Notes: generated from the sequence alone by a model not told the origin. A stretch of DNA of 15,492 bases from REEB470 sp032117095 (GCA_032117095.1 JAULZZ010000145.1:1-15492), one strand, 5' to 3'; counted from the first letter of the stretch, positions 1 through 6,472 are shown. Program-made: numbers and translations.

Positions 1-121
1 TGCATTTTTGGAAATGGAAAAGTTCGTTTATCCAAGCTTGTTATGGTCAGCATACGGCACTTGAAATCTCCATCCCAACAGCCGTGTAGTTTTTGCGAGA
101 AAGCGACAACTATCTTGACAA
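1..121. other. window edge downstream of the liaF-like gene, no supported gene
   Basis: On the minus strand this is the DNA just after the liaF-like stop codon. One minus-strand frame is open from there to the window edge (about 40 codons), but its translation has no membrane segment or motif I recognise. In liaF-type operons a sensor kinase often follows, but nothing here supports that. A frameshifted end of the upstream gene is also possible. I make no gene call. Confidence 0.3.
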
Positions 122-625
122 CTACCGTCCGACAGTCGCCATCACGGTCACTTCAACCTCGCTGGGAACGATACAGACGATCTGCCCTAAACCAATCCGT
201 GCCTCAATGCACGTTTCTTTTTCCTGAAAAACTCCGTGGGAAAAATCAATGTACCACTCTCCAGCAACAAACCGTCGTTTTATCGACGTGACTTGCCATG
301 CTTCATGTTCACCGGTCCGCTCGCTAAAAAAAAGTACATGATCTGCTTTTTTTCTCCAATTCATCAAAAAAAACGCACAAACAATCATCGCCCATATCAT
401 AAAAAAATTTTTTTCCGAATCGATTGCGATAGCGCCTACAAAGCAAACCAAACTCGCAATCGTTAATGCCGTTCCCACAAAACGCGTTTCGGCTTTCCGC
501 CGAAGTAACCAACCCCATACAACGCACACCAAAGCGGTGGTTGAAAAAAAACCAATGAGGAATCCAAGACCGCTGTATACTACCGCACCACAGAAGACAA
601 AGACCCCTGCATGGTTTTTTTCCAT
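122..625 (-). CDS. LiaF-like membrane protein (short C-terminal domain)
   Basis: A 167-residue membrane protein. The N-terminal half is hydrophobic, with about four membrane segments between residues 6 and 93. The C-terminal half has the LiaF/YvqF pattern: KRRFVAGEWYIDFSH, then a charged turn, then ARIGLGQIVCIVPSEVEVTV, as in the cell-wall-active-antibiotic-response domain. LiaF proteins normally restrain the LiaRS-type two-component system that senses envelope damage. I chose the ATG at 625 because GGTGAT lies just upstream. A GTG at 634 and an ATG at 631 are also in frame. The gene lies about 34 bases after pspA on the same strand, so it is probably the third gene of a pspC-pspA-liaF operon. 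The protein stops soon after the VPxxVEV strand, so it is shorter than most LiaF proteins. This may be a short variant or a frameshift. Family membership is inferred from pattern only. Confidence 0.7.
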   Translation of the reverse strand: MEKNHAGVFVFCGAVVYSGLGFLIGFFSTTALVCVVWGWLLRRKAETRFVGTALTIASLVCFVGAIAIDSEKNFFMIWAMIVCAFFLMNWRKKADHVLFFSERTGEHEAWQVTSIKRRFVAGEWYIDFSHGVFQEKETCIEARIGLGQIVCIVPSEVEVTVMATVGR

Positions 626-659
626 GAACATCACCGCCCGTTTGTTTCAATGGTATCCG

Positions 660-1316
660 TTACAATCCTTCACTGTGCTTGTATTGTTTGAGTTTCTCTT
701 CTATTCGCTCTTGTACCTGCTCATCCCTATCATCTCGAAACATTTGGCGAGCATTTCTGATGATTTCTGCTTCTGCTTCCAACGCAATGACTTTTTGTTC
801 CATGCGATCAAATAAGGAGTAAAATGTGGTTCCATCGGTCATTTCGGTAAACTTCTGCGCATATTTTTTTTGCACGTATGCCAAGCGCGAACGATGGATG
901 AGGGTAGCGCGCTTATGATATACTTCTTTGAGTTTTTCTGTCATGTCTTGACGCTGTATGTTCCATGCTTCGACCGTCTTTTCGATTTCGTTGCGTATTT
1001 TTGTTAGCTCATCGCCTCGTTGCTCTACTGTTAGCAACTGTGCGATGGCATTGCGTGCGCGATCGTCTCTTCCAGAACGCACATGGTTTTCGATGTGCTC
1101 CTTTGTTGTACGAATCAAGCGATCATTTTGTTGCTGCTCTTGCTGGATCATCCGATTGCGCGCCACATGGTGTGCCAACGCACTTTCAATTTTGCGCAAA
1201 TCGTGTTCCATTTCACGAACGGCTTGTTGCAACAATATCTCTGGTTTCTCCAATTGATCGAGTGCATGATGCGCCGATGCTGTCGTCATCTCTCGTATCC
1301 GTTTCAATATGCTCAT
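660..1316 (-). CDS. pspA: PspA/IM30 (Vipp1-like) membrane-stress protein
   Basis: A 218-residue, almost wholly helical and charged protein of normal PspA length. It starts MSILKRIREMTTASAHHALDQLEKPEILLQ-type: an amphipathic N-terminal helix, then the conserved E-K/D-P-E segment seen in PspA/IM30. Long coiled coils follow (about residues 25-150), with a final coiled coil from about 170 to 215. PspA forms ESCRT-III-like assemblies on the inner face of the cytoplasmic membrane and protects it during envelope stress. The ATG at 1316 is 6 bases after the pspC stop and has a GAAAGGATG ribosome site lying in the end of pspC, so the two are very likely co-transcribed. Its partners here, PspC and a LiaF-like protein, match the Gram-positive arrangement in which PspA is controlled by a Lia-type system. 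Confidence 0.93.
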   Translation of the reverse strand: MSILKRIREMTTASAHHALDQLEKPEILLQQAVREMEHDLRKIESALAHHVARNRMIQQEQQQNDRLIRTTKEHIENHVRSGRDDRARNAIAQLLTVEQRGDELTKIRNEIEKTVEAWNIQRQDMTEKLKEVYHKRATLIHRSRLAYVQKKYAQKFTEMTDGTTFYSLFDRMEQKVIALEAEAEIIRNARQMFRDDRDEQVQERIEEKLKQYKHSEGL

Positions 1317-1322
1317 TGCGGA

Positions 1323-1697
1323 TCATCCTTTCTGTTGTAACATTTGCATCTCAGCTTCAATTCGATCGAGTCTACTATGAAGTAGCTCCATTTGTTTCAA
1401 AAGAACCGTATGGTTCGATTCTTTCATGTAGTTTCCTGATAAATCATCTTTTTTTTCTCCTCCAGGCCATCCAAAAACGTCATCGTCCACCATGCCATCA
1501 AACAAAGATCGTTTTTCTTTGGGGGTAATCAGTGCCGCGATGAGATAAATTACGACAAAAAAGCCGGAAGAAATAAACAATAGCACCACAGAAACGAGAC
1601 GTATAATCGTGACGTTCATGTTCAAATAATCCGCCCACCCGCCACATACCCCAAACAACTTTTTGTCTCTCATTGAAAGTCTCAGTTCTTTTCGCAT
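1323..1697 (-). CDS. pspC: PspC-domain membrane protein
   Basis: A 124-residue protein. Residues 4-60 form a PspC domain: L-x-L-S-x-x-D-K-K-L-F-G-V-C-G-G-W-A-D-Y-L, then one strong membrane segment (about 33-55) ending in TPKEKR. The C-terminal 35 residues form a predicted coiled coil (LLKQMELLHSRLDRIEAEM), which could contact PspA or another coiled-coil partner. The ATG at 1697 has an excellent AAAGGAGGTG ribosome site 7 bases upstream. It is the first gene of the minus-strand operon, followed directly by pspA. A TACAAT box on the minus strand (1755-1760) is a possible -10 element, but I see no good -35, so an alternative sigma factor or an activator may be used. The gene is divergent from the GIY-YIG gene. 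Confidence 0.88.
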   Translation of the reverse strand: MRKELRLSMRDKKLFGVCGGWADYLNMNVTIIRLVSVVLLFISSGFFVVIYLIAALITPKEKRSLFDGMVDDDVFGWPGGEKKDDLSGNYMKESNHTVLLKQMELLHSRLDRIEAEMQMLQQKG

Positions 1698-1800
1698 TGA
1701 TGTTCACCTCCTTTGCTGCGTAAGAAAATCCCGCATGTTTTTGTTTTCACTGTTATTGTACCTTTTGCTTGTCCGGCCGCACACGGGCAAAAGAACGTTT

Positions 1801-1829
1801 TTGTACAAGACTTGGGACTAGGTTATACT
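1801..1829 (+). promoter_or_regulatory. sigma-A type promoter for the GIY-YIG gene
   Basis: TTGTAC (1801-1806) and TATACT (1824-1829) are separated by exactly 17 bases, a good vegetative promoter match facing the GIY-YIG gene. The -10 box lies within the left tip of inverted-repeat element copy A, so the element appears to have supplied part of the promoter. The start of transcription would fall near 1836, giving a leader of about 125 bases that runs through the rest of the element. Confidence 0.5.
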
Positions 1830-1900
1830 AAACACGGATTGAATATAGGAGTCCTATTGGGTAAAAAGCACAGTGATTTCTTGTGAAACGGGGTTTTTGG
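1823..1900 (+). repeat. 105-bp inverted-repeat family, copy A (right end lost or diverged)
   Basis: It begins TATACTAAACACGGATTGAATA, close to the left tips of copies D and E, then ATAGGAGTCCTATTGGGTAAAAA, matching the CCTATTGGTTAAAAA core of copies C and E. The next part (CAGTGATTTCTTGTGAAAC) aligns with the central hairpin region of copy E. No complementary right tip is visible where expected (about 1925), so the copy looks truncated or decayed. The segment ATAGGA-G-TCCTAT is itself a perfect odd palindrome. Confidence 0.6.
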
Positions 1901-1962
1901 TATGGACTCAACTTTCGAGAAGGCGATGAAATAAGGCGCGATGAAAAAATGGAGGTGTCGGC

Positions 1963-2847
1963 GTGGCTAGGGGGAAAAACATACAACTATTTTTGATGGA
2001 CGGCGAATCGAATGGTCGAATCAAATGTACGCTCGCCAATTGGACTGGTGTCGCCTATAAGATTCCCCGCACAGCTTTAGAACTATGCAAAGAGCGCGAT
2101 GACATGAAACAAAGTGGCATCTATTTTCTGTTTGGCACAGCTGATGAAACCGCCAATCCTGTTGTATATGTCGGACAAGCAGGGGCACGAAAAAATGGAG
2201 AAGGCTTACTTTACCGTCTACAGGAGCATAGGCGCAATTCCAATAAGGATTACTGGACAGAAGCTGTTCTATTTACAACCTCTAATAACTCCTTCGGAGC
2301 CACGGAGATAGGATACCTCGAAAATCGTTTCTGTAGGCTTGCTCGTGTGGCAAAGCGATACGATGTCCGAAATGGAAACGACCCGACACTAGGGAACATC
2401 ACCGAGGAAAAAGAGAGTGAGCTTCAAGAGTTTGTCGCATACGCGCGCATCGTTATGGGTACGCTTGGATATAAAGTTTTCGAGCCGCTTGTTGCTTTAT
2501 CCCCCATGCCTGCTGACAATGAACACCCTACCGATGAGGAACCACTTCTTTACTTTGAAAACGCGCACGCAAAAGCAACCGGACGAAGGACAAGCGAAGG
2601 CTTTGTCGTCCTTAAAGGTAGTGTACTGTCCCAGAAAACTACAAATAGTTGTCCTCAGATTGCGATAAAGGCTCGGACAAAATACAAGGATAAAATCAAT
2701 GTAAGCAATATTCTGACGGATGATGTATTGCTCACAAGCCCCTCGGCTGCAGCCGCTTTTGTTGGTGGATCGAGTTTAAGTGGCAATGAATTTTGGAAGA
2801 CAACAGAGGGTAGAACGCTAAAAAACATAGAAAAAACGGATTGTTAA
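1963..2847 (+). CDS. GIY-YIG nuclease-family protein with DUF4357 domain
   Basis: A 294-residue protein. A GIY-YIG domain spans about residues 48-150: GIY at 52-54, YVGQ at 69-72, a likely catalytic Arg at 85 in LLYRLQEH, and a likely catalytic Glu at 120 in EIGYLENRF. The C-terminal part (about 205-285), with the pattern FVVLKGS ... LTSPSAAAAFVGG-S-x-x-G-x-x-F-W-KT, resembles DUF4357, often fused to GIY-YIG domains. Family members are predicted metal-dependent endonucleases, but the biological role of this architecture is not established; some lie near restriction or mobile genes. The GTG start at 1963 has GGAGGTG 5 bases upstream. The catalytic residues look intact. The gene stands alone, in an AT-richer stretch between stress genes and an insertion sequence, which suggests an accessory (possibly defence-type) gene. 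Confidence 0.82.
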   Translation: MARGKNIQLFLMDGESNGRIKCTLANWTGVAYKIPRTALELCKERDDMKQSGIYFLFGTADETANPVVYVGQAGARKNGEGLLYRLQEHRRNSNKDYWTEAVLFTTSNNSFGATEIGYLENRFCRLARVAKRYDVRNGNDPTLGNITEEKESELQEFVAYARIVMGTLGYKVFEPLVALSPMPADNEHPTDEEPLLYFENAHAKATGRRTSEGFVVLKGSVLSQKTTNSCPQIAIKARTKYKDKINVSNILTDDVLLTSPSAAAAFVGGSSLSGNEFWKTTEGRTLKNIEKTDC

Positions 2848-2882
2848 TGACGATGTTTTATTTCATAGGGGTGCCTATCCTT

Positions 2883-2990
2883 GTTTGAAAGCATAGATCT
2901 AGAAGGTTACCTTTTGCAGCAAAGAAAATACGTTTTCCCGTCAATTCCTAACAGCGATCGGACTGATGGTTTGAAGTACGCATGAGTATC
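2883..2990 (-). repeat. 105-bp inverted-repeat family, copy F (degenerate left tip)
   Basis: Its centre (CCTTTTGCAGCAAAG, then GTTTTCCCG) matches copy I almost base for base. Its right end (GATGGTTTGAAGTACGCATGAGTATC) matches the right end of copy G at about four of five positions. The left part GCATAGATCTAG corresponds to ACATCGATCTGG of copy G. The expected complementary left tip is not visible. The orientation is opposite to copies A, D and E if the ATTGGTTAAAA strand is taken as forward. Confidence 0.55.
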
Positions 2991-3329
2991 ATCGAATGCG
3001 CAACATCGATTTGATATCGGTATCCACAGTACGCAAGGACGACGAAAGGACGATATCGACCAAAGATTGGAAAAATTGTAGGAGAGTATGTTTTTTGTCC
3101 TGTTGACAACGAGATAAAAAAATGAAAAAATAATAAAGTGTTCTTCCGTATTGGAAACCTGAACGGCTCGCCTGTACATAAGCCAACACAATTCTTATCG
3201 CAAACAGTCCCCCATCGAATGTGAAAGATTGATGGTGTTCACGTTGGAAAAGAGGAATCTTCATACGTGTTGACAATTTATCATTCGGCGTCGTTGTTGC
3301 AATACAGGAAAAACACGCGTGTGGCTTCA

Positions 3330-3432
3330 TACTCATTCCCTATTGAAAACATCGATCTGGTCGGTTGCTTTTTCCGGGAAAGCAACTAGCGCTTTGACCA
3401 ATAGGTTCGATGGTTTGAAATATGAATGAGTA
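3330..3432 (-). repeat. 105-bp inverted-repeat family, copy G (intact, three nested stems)
   Basis: The 103-bp copy has tips TACTCATTC (3330-3338) and GAATGAGTA (3424-3432), perfectly complementary. Further pairing continues inwards (CATCGATC against a near-complement at 3405-3413). In the middle GTTGCTTT (3364-3371) and AAAGCAAC (3379-3386) form a perfect 8-bp stem with a 7-base loop. CCTATT and AATAGG (about 3339-3344 and 3400-3405) could form a further stem. On the reverse strand its centre reads CCTATTGGTCAAA, matching copy E. It ends about 50 bases before the start of the secreted repeat protein. Confidence 0.75.
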
Positions 3433-3486
3433 ATCGTTGTATGCTTTGCGTACAACGCATAAAATCAAAAATAGGGGTGTGTTCGC

Positions 3487-4179
3487 ATGAAACAGATCAA
3501 ACAACGTATGGGATATCGTGTCATGATGATGGGAATGGTGTTGACGCTTTTCGGAGGTCTATTGTATACTCCTTCGGAAAAAGTGTATGCCAGCGCTGCC
3601 GTCATCAAAGCGGGAATAACCGTAGCTAATCCAAACGTAATTAACAATCTTTCTAAAATTCTCCCAATATTGCAAAAATGGGGACCTGCTTTGTTCACTA
3701 TTGGCGTTGGTATCGGTACTTTTTGCGGTTGGAATCGTGTATCACCGCAGTGCATTACAGATACTTTAGATGGATTGGTTTCACAGAAAAAGATCACCGT
3801 CGAACAACAGCGTTCTGTCCTGCTGGCTGTGATGAAGGTGTGCCCTGGATGCGTGATGGCGTCATCAGAAGGAAATACAATTCAAGAACGATTGCGCAAT
3901 AGCAACACAAACGACCGAGGAAAAATTACACAACAAACGAAAAAAGATTGTATGAACCGTGGTTGCGAATCCCCAAAAGGAAGTACAATTCAAGAACGAT
4001 TGCGCAATAGCAACACAAACGACCGAGGAAATGATACACGACAAAAGACAATAGATTGTACGAACCGTGGTTGCGAATCCCCAAAAGGAAGTACAATTCA
4101 AGAACGATTGCGCAAAAGCAACACAAACGACCGAAGAAATGTTAAACAACAAGAAGAAAAAAATCGGTTGAAAAGATAA
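3487..4179 (+). CDS. secreted protein with 36-residue tandem repeats, function unknown
   Basis: A 230-residue protein I do not recognise. Residues 1-37 form a classic Sec signal peptide: basic start, hydrophobic core MMMGMVLTLFGGLLY, and a cleavage site after A-S-A at 35-37. Residues 38-85 are hydrophobic and glycine-rich (WGPALFTIGVGIGTFCG), so they could insert in a membrane. Cysteines occur at FCG, QCI and CPGC. From about residue 128 a 36-residue unit repeats nearly three times (108-bp period, 3871-4150): TIQERLR-N-SNTNDRG, then a basic stretch with DCxNRGCESPKG. The repeats are highly charged and nearly identical at DNA level, pointing to recent duplication. The ATG at 3487 follows AGGGGTG at about 9 bases. 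A strong terminator follows. It may be an exported binding, matrix or toxin-like protein, but nothing seen settles this. Confidence 0.75.
   Translation: MKQIKQRMGYRVMMMGMVLTLFGGLLYTPSEKVYASAAVIKAGITVANPNVINNLSKILPILQKWGPALFTIGVGIGTFCGWNRVSPQCITDTLDGLVSQKKITVEQQRSVLLAVMKVCPGCVMASSEGNTIQERLRNSNTNDRGKITQQTKKDCMNRGCESPKGSTIQERLRNSNTNDRGNDTRQKTIDCTNRGCESPKGSTIQERLRKSNTNDRRNVKQQEEKNRLKR
3871..4150 (+). repeat. 108-bp in-frame tandem repeat, about 2.6 units
   Basis: The segment beginning TACAATTCAAGAACGATTGCG recurs at 3876, 3984 and 4092, exactly 108 bases apart. The first 50 or so bases of each unit are almost identical, while the rest of the unit differs by a few codons. The repeat preserves the reading frame and encodes the 36-residue repeats of the secreted protein. 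The spacing and coding nature exclude a CRISPR array. Confidence 0.92.
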
Positions 4180-4206
4180 TCTTTTTATTGCACGAATCGG
4201 CATTTC

Positions 4207-4240
4207 AATCTATACAAACAGTTGTTTGTATAGATTTTTT
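4207..4240 (+). terminator. intrinsic terminator after the secreted repeat protein
   Basis: A perfect 13-bp stem, AATCTATACAAAC (4207-4219) with GTTTGTATAGATT (4224-4236), has a 4-base loop and runs into a T tract ending at 4240. It lies 28 bases after the stop codon and should end transcription of the repeat-protein gene cleanly. The stem is AT-rich, but the length and U-tract make this a confident call. Confidence 0.9.
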
Positions 4241-4388
4241 CGTTTGATTAAAAAAAGTACAGCGCCTTGTGATGGGGAAGATTCAGATACAAAAAATATG
4301 CCCCAAGAGATTTGAATAGATGTGCTTTTCCATTGTAGAATTTATAGTGTTGGATGAACCTCACCTTGGCAACGATCATGCTCTGATA

Positions 4389-4417
4389 CTAATAATAAAC
4401 ACTGATTAAATACAGGA
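4389..4417 (+). repeat. 105-bp inverted-repeat family, copy B/C, left half (split by IS)
   Basis: It starts CTAATAATAAACA (4389-4401), the exact complement of the tip at 6088-6100 on the far side of the insertion sequence. It ends in AATACAGGA, which is repeated at 6010-6018. Joining this half to 6019-6100 gives a 111-bp element with 13-bp perfect terminal repeats and the family core, so the two halves were one element before the insertion. Confidence 0.85.
4409..4417. repeat. 9-bp target-site duplication, left copy
   Basis: AATACAGGA directly precedes the left end of the insertion sequence and is repeated exactly at 6010-6018. The duplicated bases belong to the interrupted inverted-repeat element: copy E has the closely similar AACACAGGA at the same position. 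Confidence 0.85.
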
Positions 4418-4531
4418 GTTGAGTCCGTATAATGGTGTAAAATCGGATTTTCGAAAATCGTGTGAGCCATTTTCGAAATCTTCGGTTAGAATGGAGTTTG
4501 ACAACATTTCATTCAACAGGAGGATAACGAA

Positions 4532-5755
4532 ATGGCTCAATATCAGATTACCGTAGATTCGGAAGTTTTGCACCATCTCTTCTTGAAGGATGCCAAGGAT
4601 TCGGGAATGAGCAAGCTCTTGGAATCTGTACTCAATCAAGTACTCGAAGCGCAGGTGACAGAACACGTGGGCGCGGAACGTTATGAGCGTAATGAAGACC
4701 GTCAATCGTATCGTAATGGAAGTCGCTCGAGAGCATTGTCCACAAGAGTAGGCACGATCACACTGAAGGTCCCACGATTGCGAGACGGAAGTTTCTCCAC
4801 CGAGTTGTTTGGCAGATACCAGCGGAGTGAGCAAGCCTTTGTGCTCGCGCTGATGGAGATGGTCGTCAATGGGGTTTCGACAAGGAAAGTGTCCCAGATC
4901 ACCGAAGAGCTATGCGGTGCGGAGTTTTCGAAGTCGACGGTGAGCAACCTTTGCAAAAATCTCGATCCGATCGTAACGGCTTGGAATAATCGACCGTTAG
5001 CGGATCAACGGTTTCCGTTTGTCGTTGTCGATGCGATCTATATGAAAGTAAGAGAAGACGACCGCATTCAATCACGAGGGGTGCTCATCGCCACAGGAGT
5101 GAATACGGACGGATACCGTGAGGTGCTTGGCTTTCAAGTTGGTGACAGCGAAAGTGAATCCACGTGGAGTAAGCTATTCGCTTGGCTAAAGAGCCGTGGA
5201 TTAAAAGGCGTCGATTTGATCACTTCCGATAGCCACAGCGGTCTTGTGAACGCGATTGTCAAGGAATTTCAAGGTACAGTATGGCAACGATGCCAGACGC
5301 ACTTCATGCGCAATATTATGGATGCTACGCCTAAATCGTTGCAGGGAGAAGTGCACGGGCGTGTGCGCACAATCCTAGAAGCACCGGATCTCGGGACGGC
5401 GAGGCTTCTACTGGCTCAAACCATGGAGACGTATGAGCCGAAGGCAAGCAAAGCGATGAAGGTGTTGGAGGAAGGTTTCGATGATGCTACGGCGATTTTA
5501 TCGCTCCCCGAGTACTATCGTAGACGTTTAAGAACGACGAACAACGTAGAGCGGATGAATGAGGAAATTCGCAGGCGTGAACGCGTCATACGCATCTTTC
5601 CGAATTGCGAATCGGTTGAACGTCTCATTGGCGCCTTGCTCATGGAGATCGACGAGAAATGGTCATCCGGCAGGAAATATCTTGATATGACGGAATATTT
5701 GCAAAAGCGAGAAGCCGAAGCTCATGTAAGGAAACCAAAATCGAACATCATCTAG
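4532..5755 (+). CDS. IS256-family transposase
   Basis: A 407-residue DDE transposase of the IS256/MULE-like group (PF00872 type), of normal length. The N-terminal part (about 1-160) includes YRNGSRSR (60-67) and LKVPRLRDGSF (78-88), typical of DNA-binding regions in this family. The catalytic triad is visible: D167 in VVVDAIYMKVRE, D233 in LITSDSHSGL, and E340 in TTNNVERMNEEIRRR. The insertion domain with WQRCQTHFMRN (251-261) lies between the second D and the E. The ATG has AGGAGGA 7 bases upstream. The frame is intact, so the enzyme is probably functional. It catalyses copy-out-paste-in transposition of the surrounding element. Confidence 0.96.
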   Translation: MAQYQITVDSEVLHHLFLKDAKDSGMSKLLESVLNQVLEAQVTEHVGAERYERNEDRQSYRNGSRSRALSTRVGTITLKVPRLRDGSFSTELFGRYQRSEQAFVLALMEMVVNGVSTRKVSQITEELCGAEFSKSTVSNLCKNLDPIVTAWNNRPLADQRFPFVVVDAIYMKVREDDRIQSRGVLIATGVNTDGYREVLGFQVGDSESESTWSKLFAWLKSRGLKGVDLITSDSHSGLVNAIVKEFQGTVWQRCQTHFMRNIMDATPKSLQGEVHGRVRTILEAPDLGTARLLLAQTMETYEPKASKAMKVLEEGFDDATAILSLPEYYRRRLRTTNNVERMNEEIRRRERVIRIFPNCESVERLIGALLMEIDEKWSSGRKYLDMTEYLQKREAEAHVRKPKSNII

Positions 5756-6009
5756 GGGGTGGACGCTCTGCGTACAAATCTTTGGACAATGAAACGTAGT
5801 AAGCGGAAAAGACCAAGCGAAGCGTTTCTTGATGCTGAGTGGCGGGTGTGATAAGCTGGCCGGCTGGCAGCCTCCAGTGACCGTAGGGAACGTTATGGGG
5901 GATGACCGCTGGGCTGCCAAATCACCTCCCGCAGAGGCTCGGCGTCAAGAATGGCTTTGGAGCGACCGTTTCTAACCGACCCATTTTACACACTATTTTG
6001 GACTTGACC
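5756..6009 (+). other. 254-base non-coding tail of the insertion sequence with strong hairpin
   Basis: It lies between the transposase stop and the right inverted repeat. There is no ribosome site or credible gene. It holds a long-range hairpin: GGCAGC (5866-5871) pairs with GCTGCC (5913-5918), extended by CCAG with CTGG. It also has GC-rich neighbouring repeats (GCTGGCCGGCTGGC). Most IS256-type elements have little DNA after the transposase, so this structured tail is notable. It could be a terminator-like or regulatory RNA, or a passenger segment. Confidence 0.6.
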
Positions 6010-6100
6010 AATACAGGAATCCTATTGGTTAAAAATTCCTTTGCCTTCTCGTAAAAGAAGCCTCTCTCCATGAATGTTTTTAAACATTGTTTATTATTAG
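6010..6100 (+). repeat. 105-bp inverted-repeat family, copy B/C, right part (split by IS)
   Basis: It begins with the second copy of the 9-bp target duplication. It continues ATCCTATTGGTTAAAAATT, nearly identical to copies D and E, then CTTCTCGTAAAAGAAG (central hairpin), and ends TGTTTATTATTAG, the perfect complement of the left tip at 4389-4401. Confidence 0.85.
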
Positions 6101-6269
6101 GGCTACATACGACAACTATTTTGACACATCGTGACAAACACCGGCGCATACACGTGCATTTCCAATCCGTTTCGCCATGCGCTTGCTTTTTACTTCCCCT
6201 ATCGTTTATGATGCTATATGTCAAACCAATTGATGGTTTTGCCGCTCAGGTCGACAATGATTGCGTGTA
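6101..6269 (+). other. spacer between split repeat and riboswitch
   Basis: There is no gene here. It holds the likely operon promoter and the 5' part of the leader before the riboswitch. Short open frames through it overlap the riboswitch and have no coding character. Confidence 0.5.
6183..6212 (+). promoter_or_regulatory. candidate promoter of the cobalamin operon
   Basis: TTGCTT (6183-6188) and TATGAT (6207-6212) are 18 bases apart and about 57 bases upstream of the riboswitch, a suitable position. A TTGACA at about 6120-6125 has no matching -10. The assignment rests on box similarity only. Confidence 0.4.
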
Positions 6270-6472
6270 GTGGTCTCTCAGCCAGACGCTGCCTCATCGC
6301 TTTCATCGTGAAAAGGGAAGCCGGTGCAAATCCGGCACGGTCGCGCCACTGTAACACGGGGGCGTCCTCCACGTATGCCACTGTTTGTCACGTAACATGT
6401 GCAAATGGGAAGGCGGGGGACATCACAGAAAACCCGTGAGTCAGGAGACCTGCCTGTGCGTGTATGAGACCC
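6270..6472 (+). promoter_or_regulatory. cobalamin (B12) riboswitch
   Basis: The conserved core is present: GGGAAGCCGGTGCAAATCC (6315-6333) runs into GGCACGGTCGCGCCACTGTAA, the signature of the AdoCbl class. The 3' side has GTGAGTCAGGAGACCTGCCT (6436-6455). A closing P1-type stem can form between GGTCTC (about 6272-6277) and GAGACC (6466-6471). It lies upstream of btuFCD-cobT-cobUS-pduO, as known for B12-repressed operons: effector binding lowers expression of uptake and salvage genes. It is read in the same direction as the operon. Confidence 0.95.

Larger units (their letters stand above)
2848..3486. other. 639-bp gene-free region with two inverted-repeat elements
   Basis: This gap between the GIY-YIG gene and the secreted repeat protein holds element copies F and G in the same orientation, about 340 bases apart. 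Minus-strand open frames here (up to 115 codons) have no ribosome site or recognisable motif and run through the repeats, so I do not call them genes. A TTGACA box at 3270-3275 lacks a convincing -10 at 17 bases. ATAGGGGTGCCTAT (about 2865-2878), a small palindrome just after the stop at 2847, has no U-tract, so it is not a standard terminator. Confidence 0.6.
4241..4417. other. gene-free spacer before the insertion sequence
   Basis: No gene is visible. Two short matches to the inverted-repeat family lie here: AAAAAATATGCCC (about 4291-4303), also present in copy I at 9001, and ATTTATAGTGTTG (about 4340-4352), also present near the right end of copy H. They may be the remains of a further decayed copy. 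The last 29 bases are the left half of the copy split by the insertion sequence. Confidence 0.4.
4418..6009 (+). mobile_element. complete IS256-family insertion sequence (about 1.59 kb)
   Basis: The left end runs GTTGAGTCCGTATAATGGTG and on to TAAAATCGG. The right end, read on the opposite strand, is GGTCAAGTCCAAAATAGTG then TGTAAAATGGG. These are imperfect terminal inverted repeats of about 28 bases with the AGTCC...TGTAAAA pattern of IS256-type elements. The flanks carry AATACAGGA on both sides (4409-4417 and 6010-6018), a 9-bp target duplication as expected for the family. It holds one transposase gene and about 250 bases of non-coding DNA after it. The intact transposase frame and target duplication indicate a recent insertion that may still be active. 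Subterminal palindromes (GATTTTCGAAAATC at about 4445 and a partial copy nearby) could bind transposase. Confidence 0.9.

Noticed and set aside
965..1528. 187-codon plus-strand frame over pspA and pspC
   Set aside because: It is antisense to clear PspA and PspC genes and has no start signal.
3270..3298. TTGACA as promoter of the secreted protein
   Set aside because: There is no -10-like box at 16-19 bases.
2989..3336. minus-strand 115-codon frame in the gap
   Set aside because: There is no ribosome site or motif; it runs between repeat copies and is likely chance.
3871..4150. CRISPR-like periodic repeats
   Set aside because: There are only about 2.6 units of 108 bases with no unique spacers, in frame in a coding gene.
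3865..4203. minus-strand repetitive frame opposite the secreted protein
   Set aside because: It is the antisense image of the 108-bp repeats.
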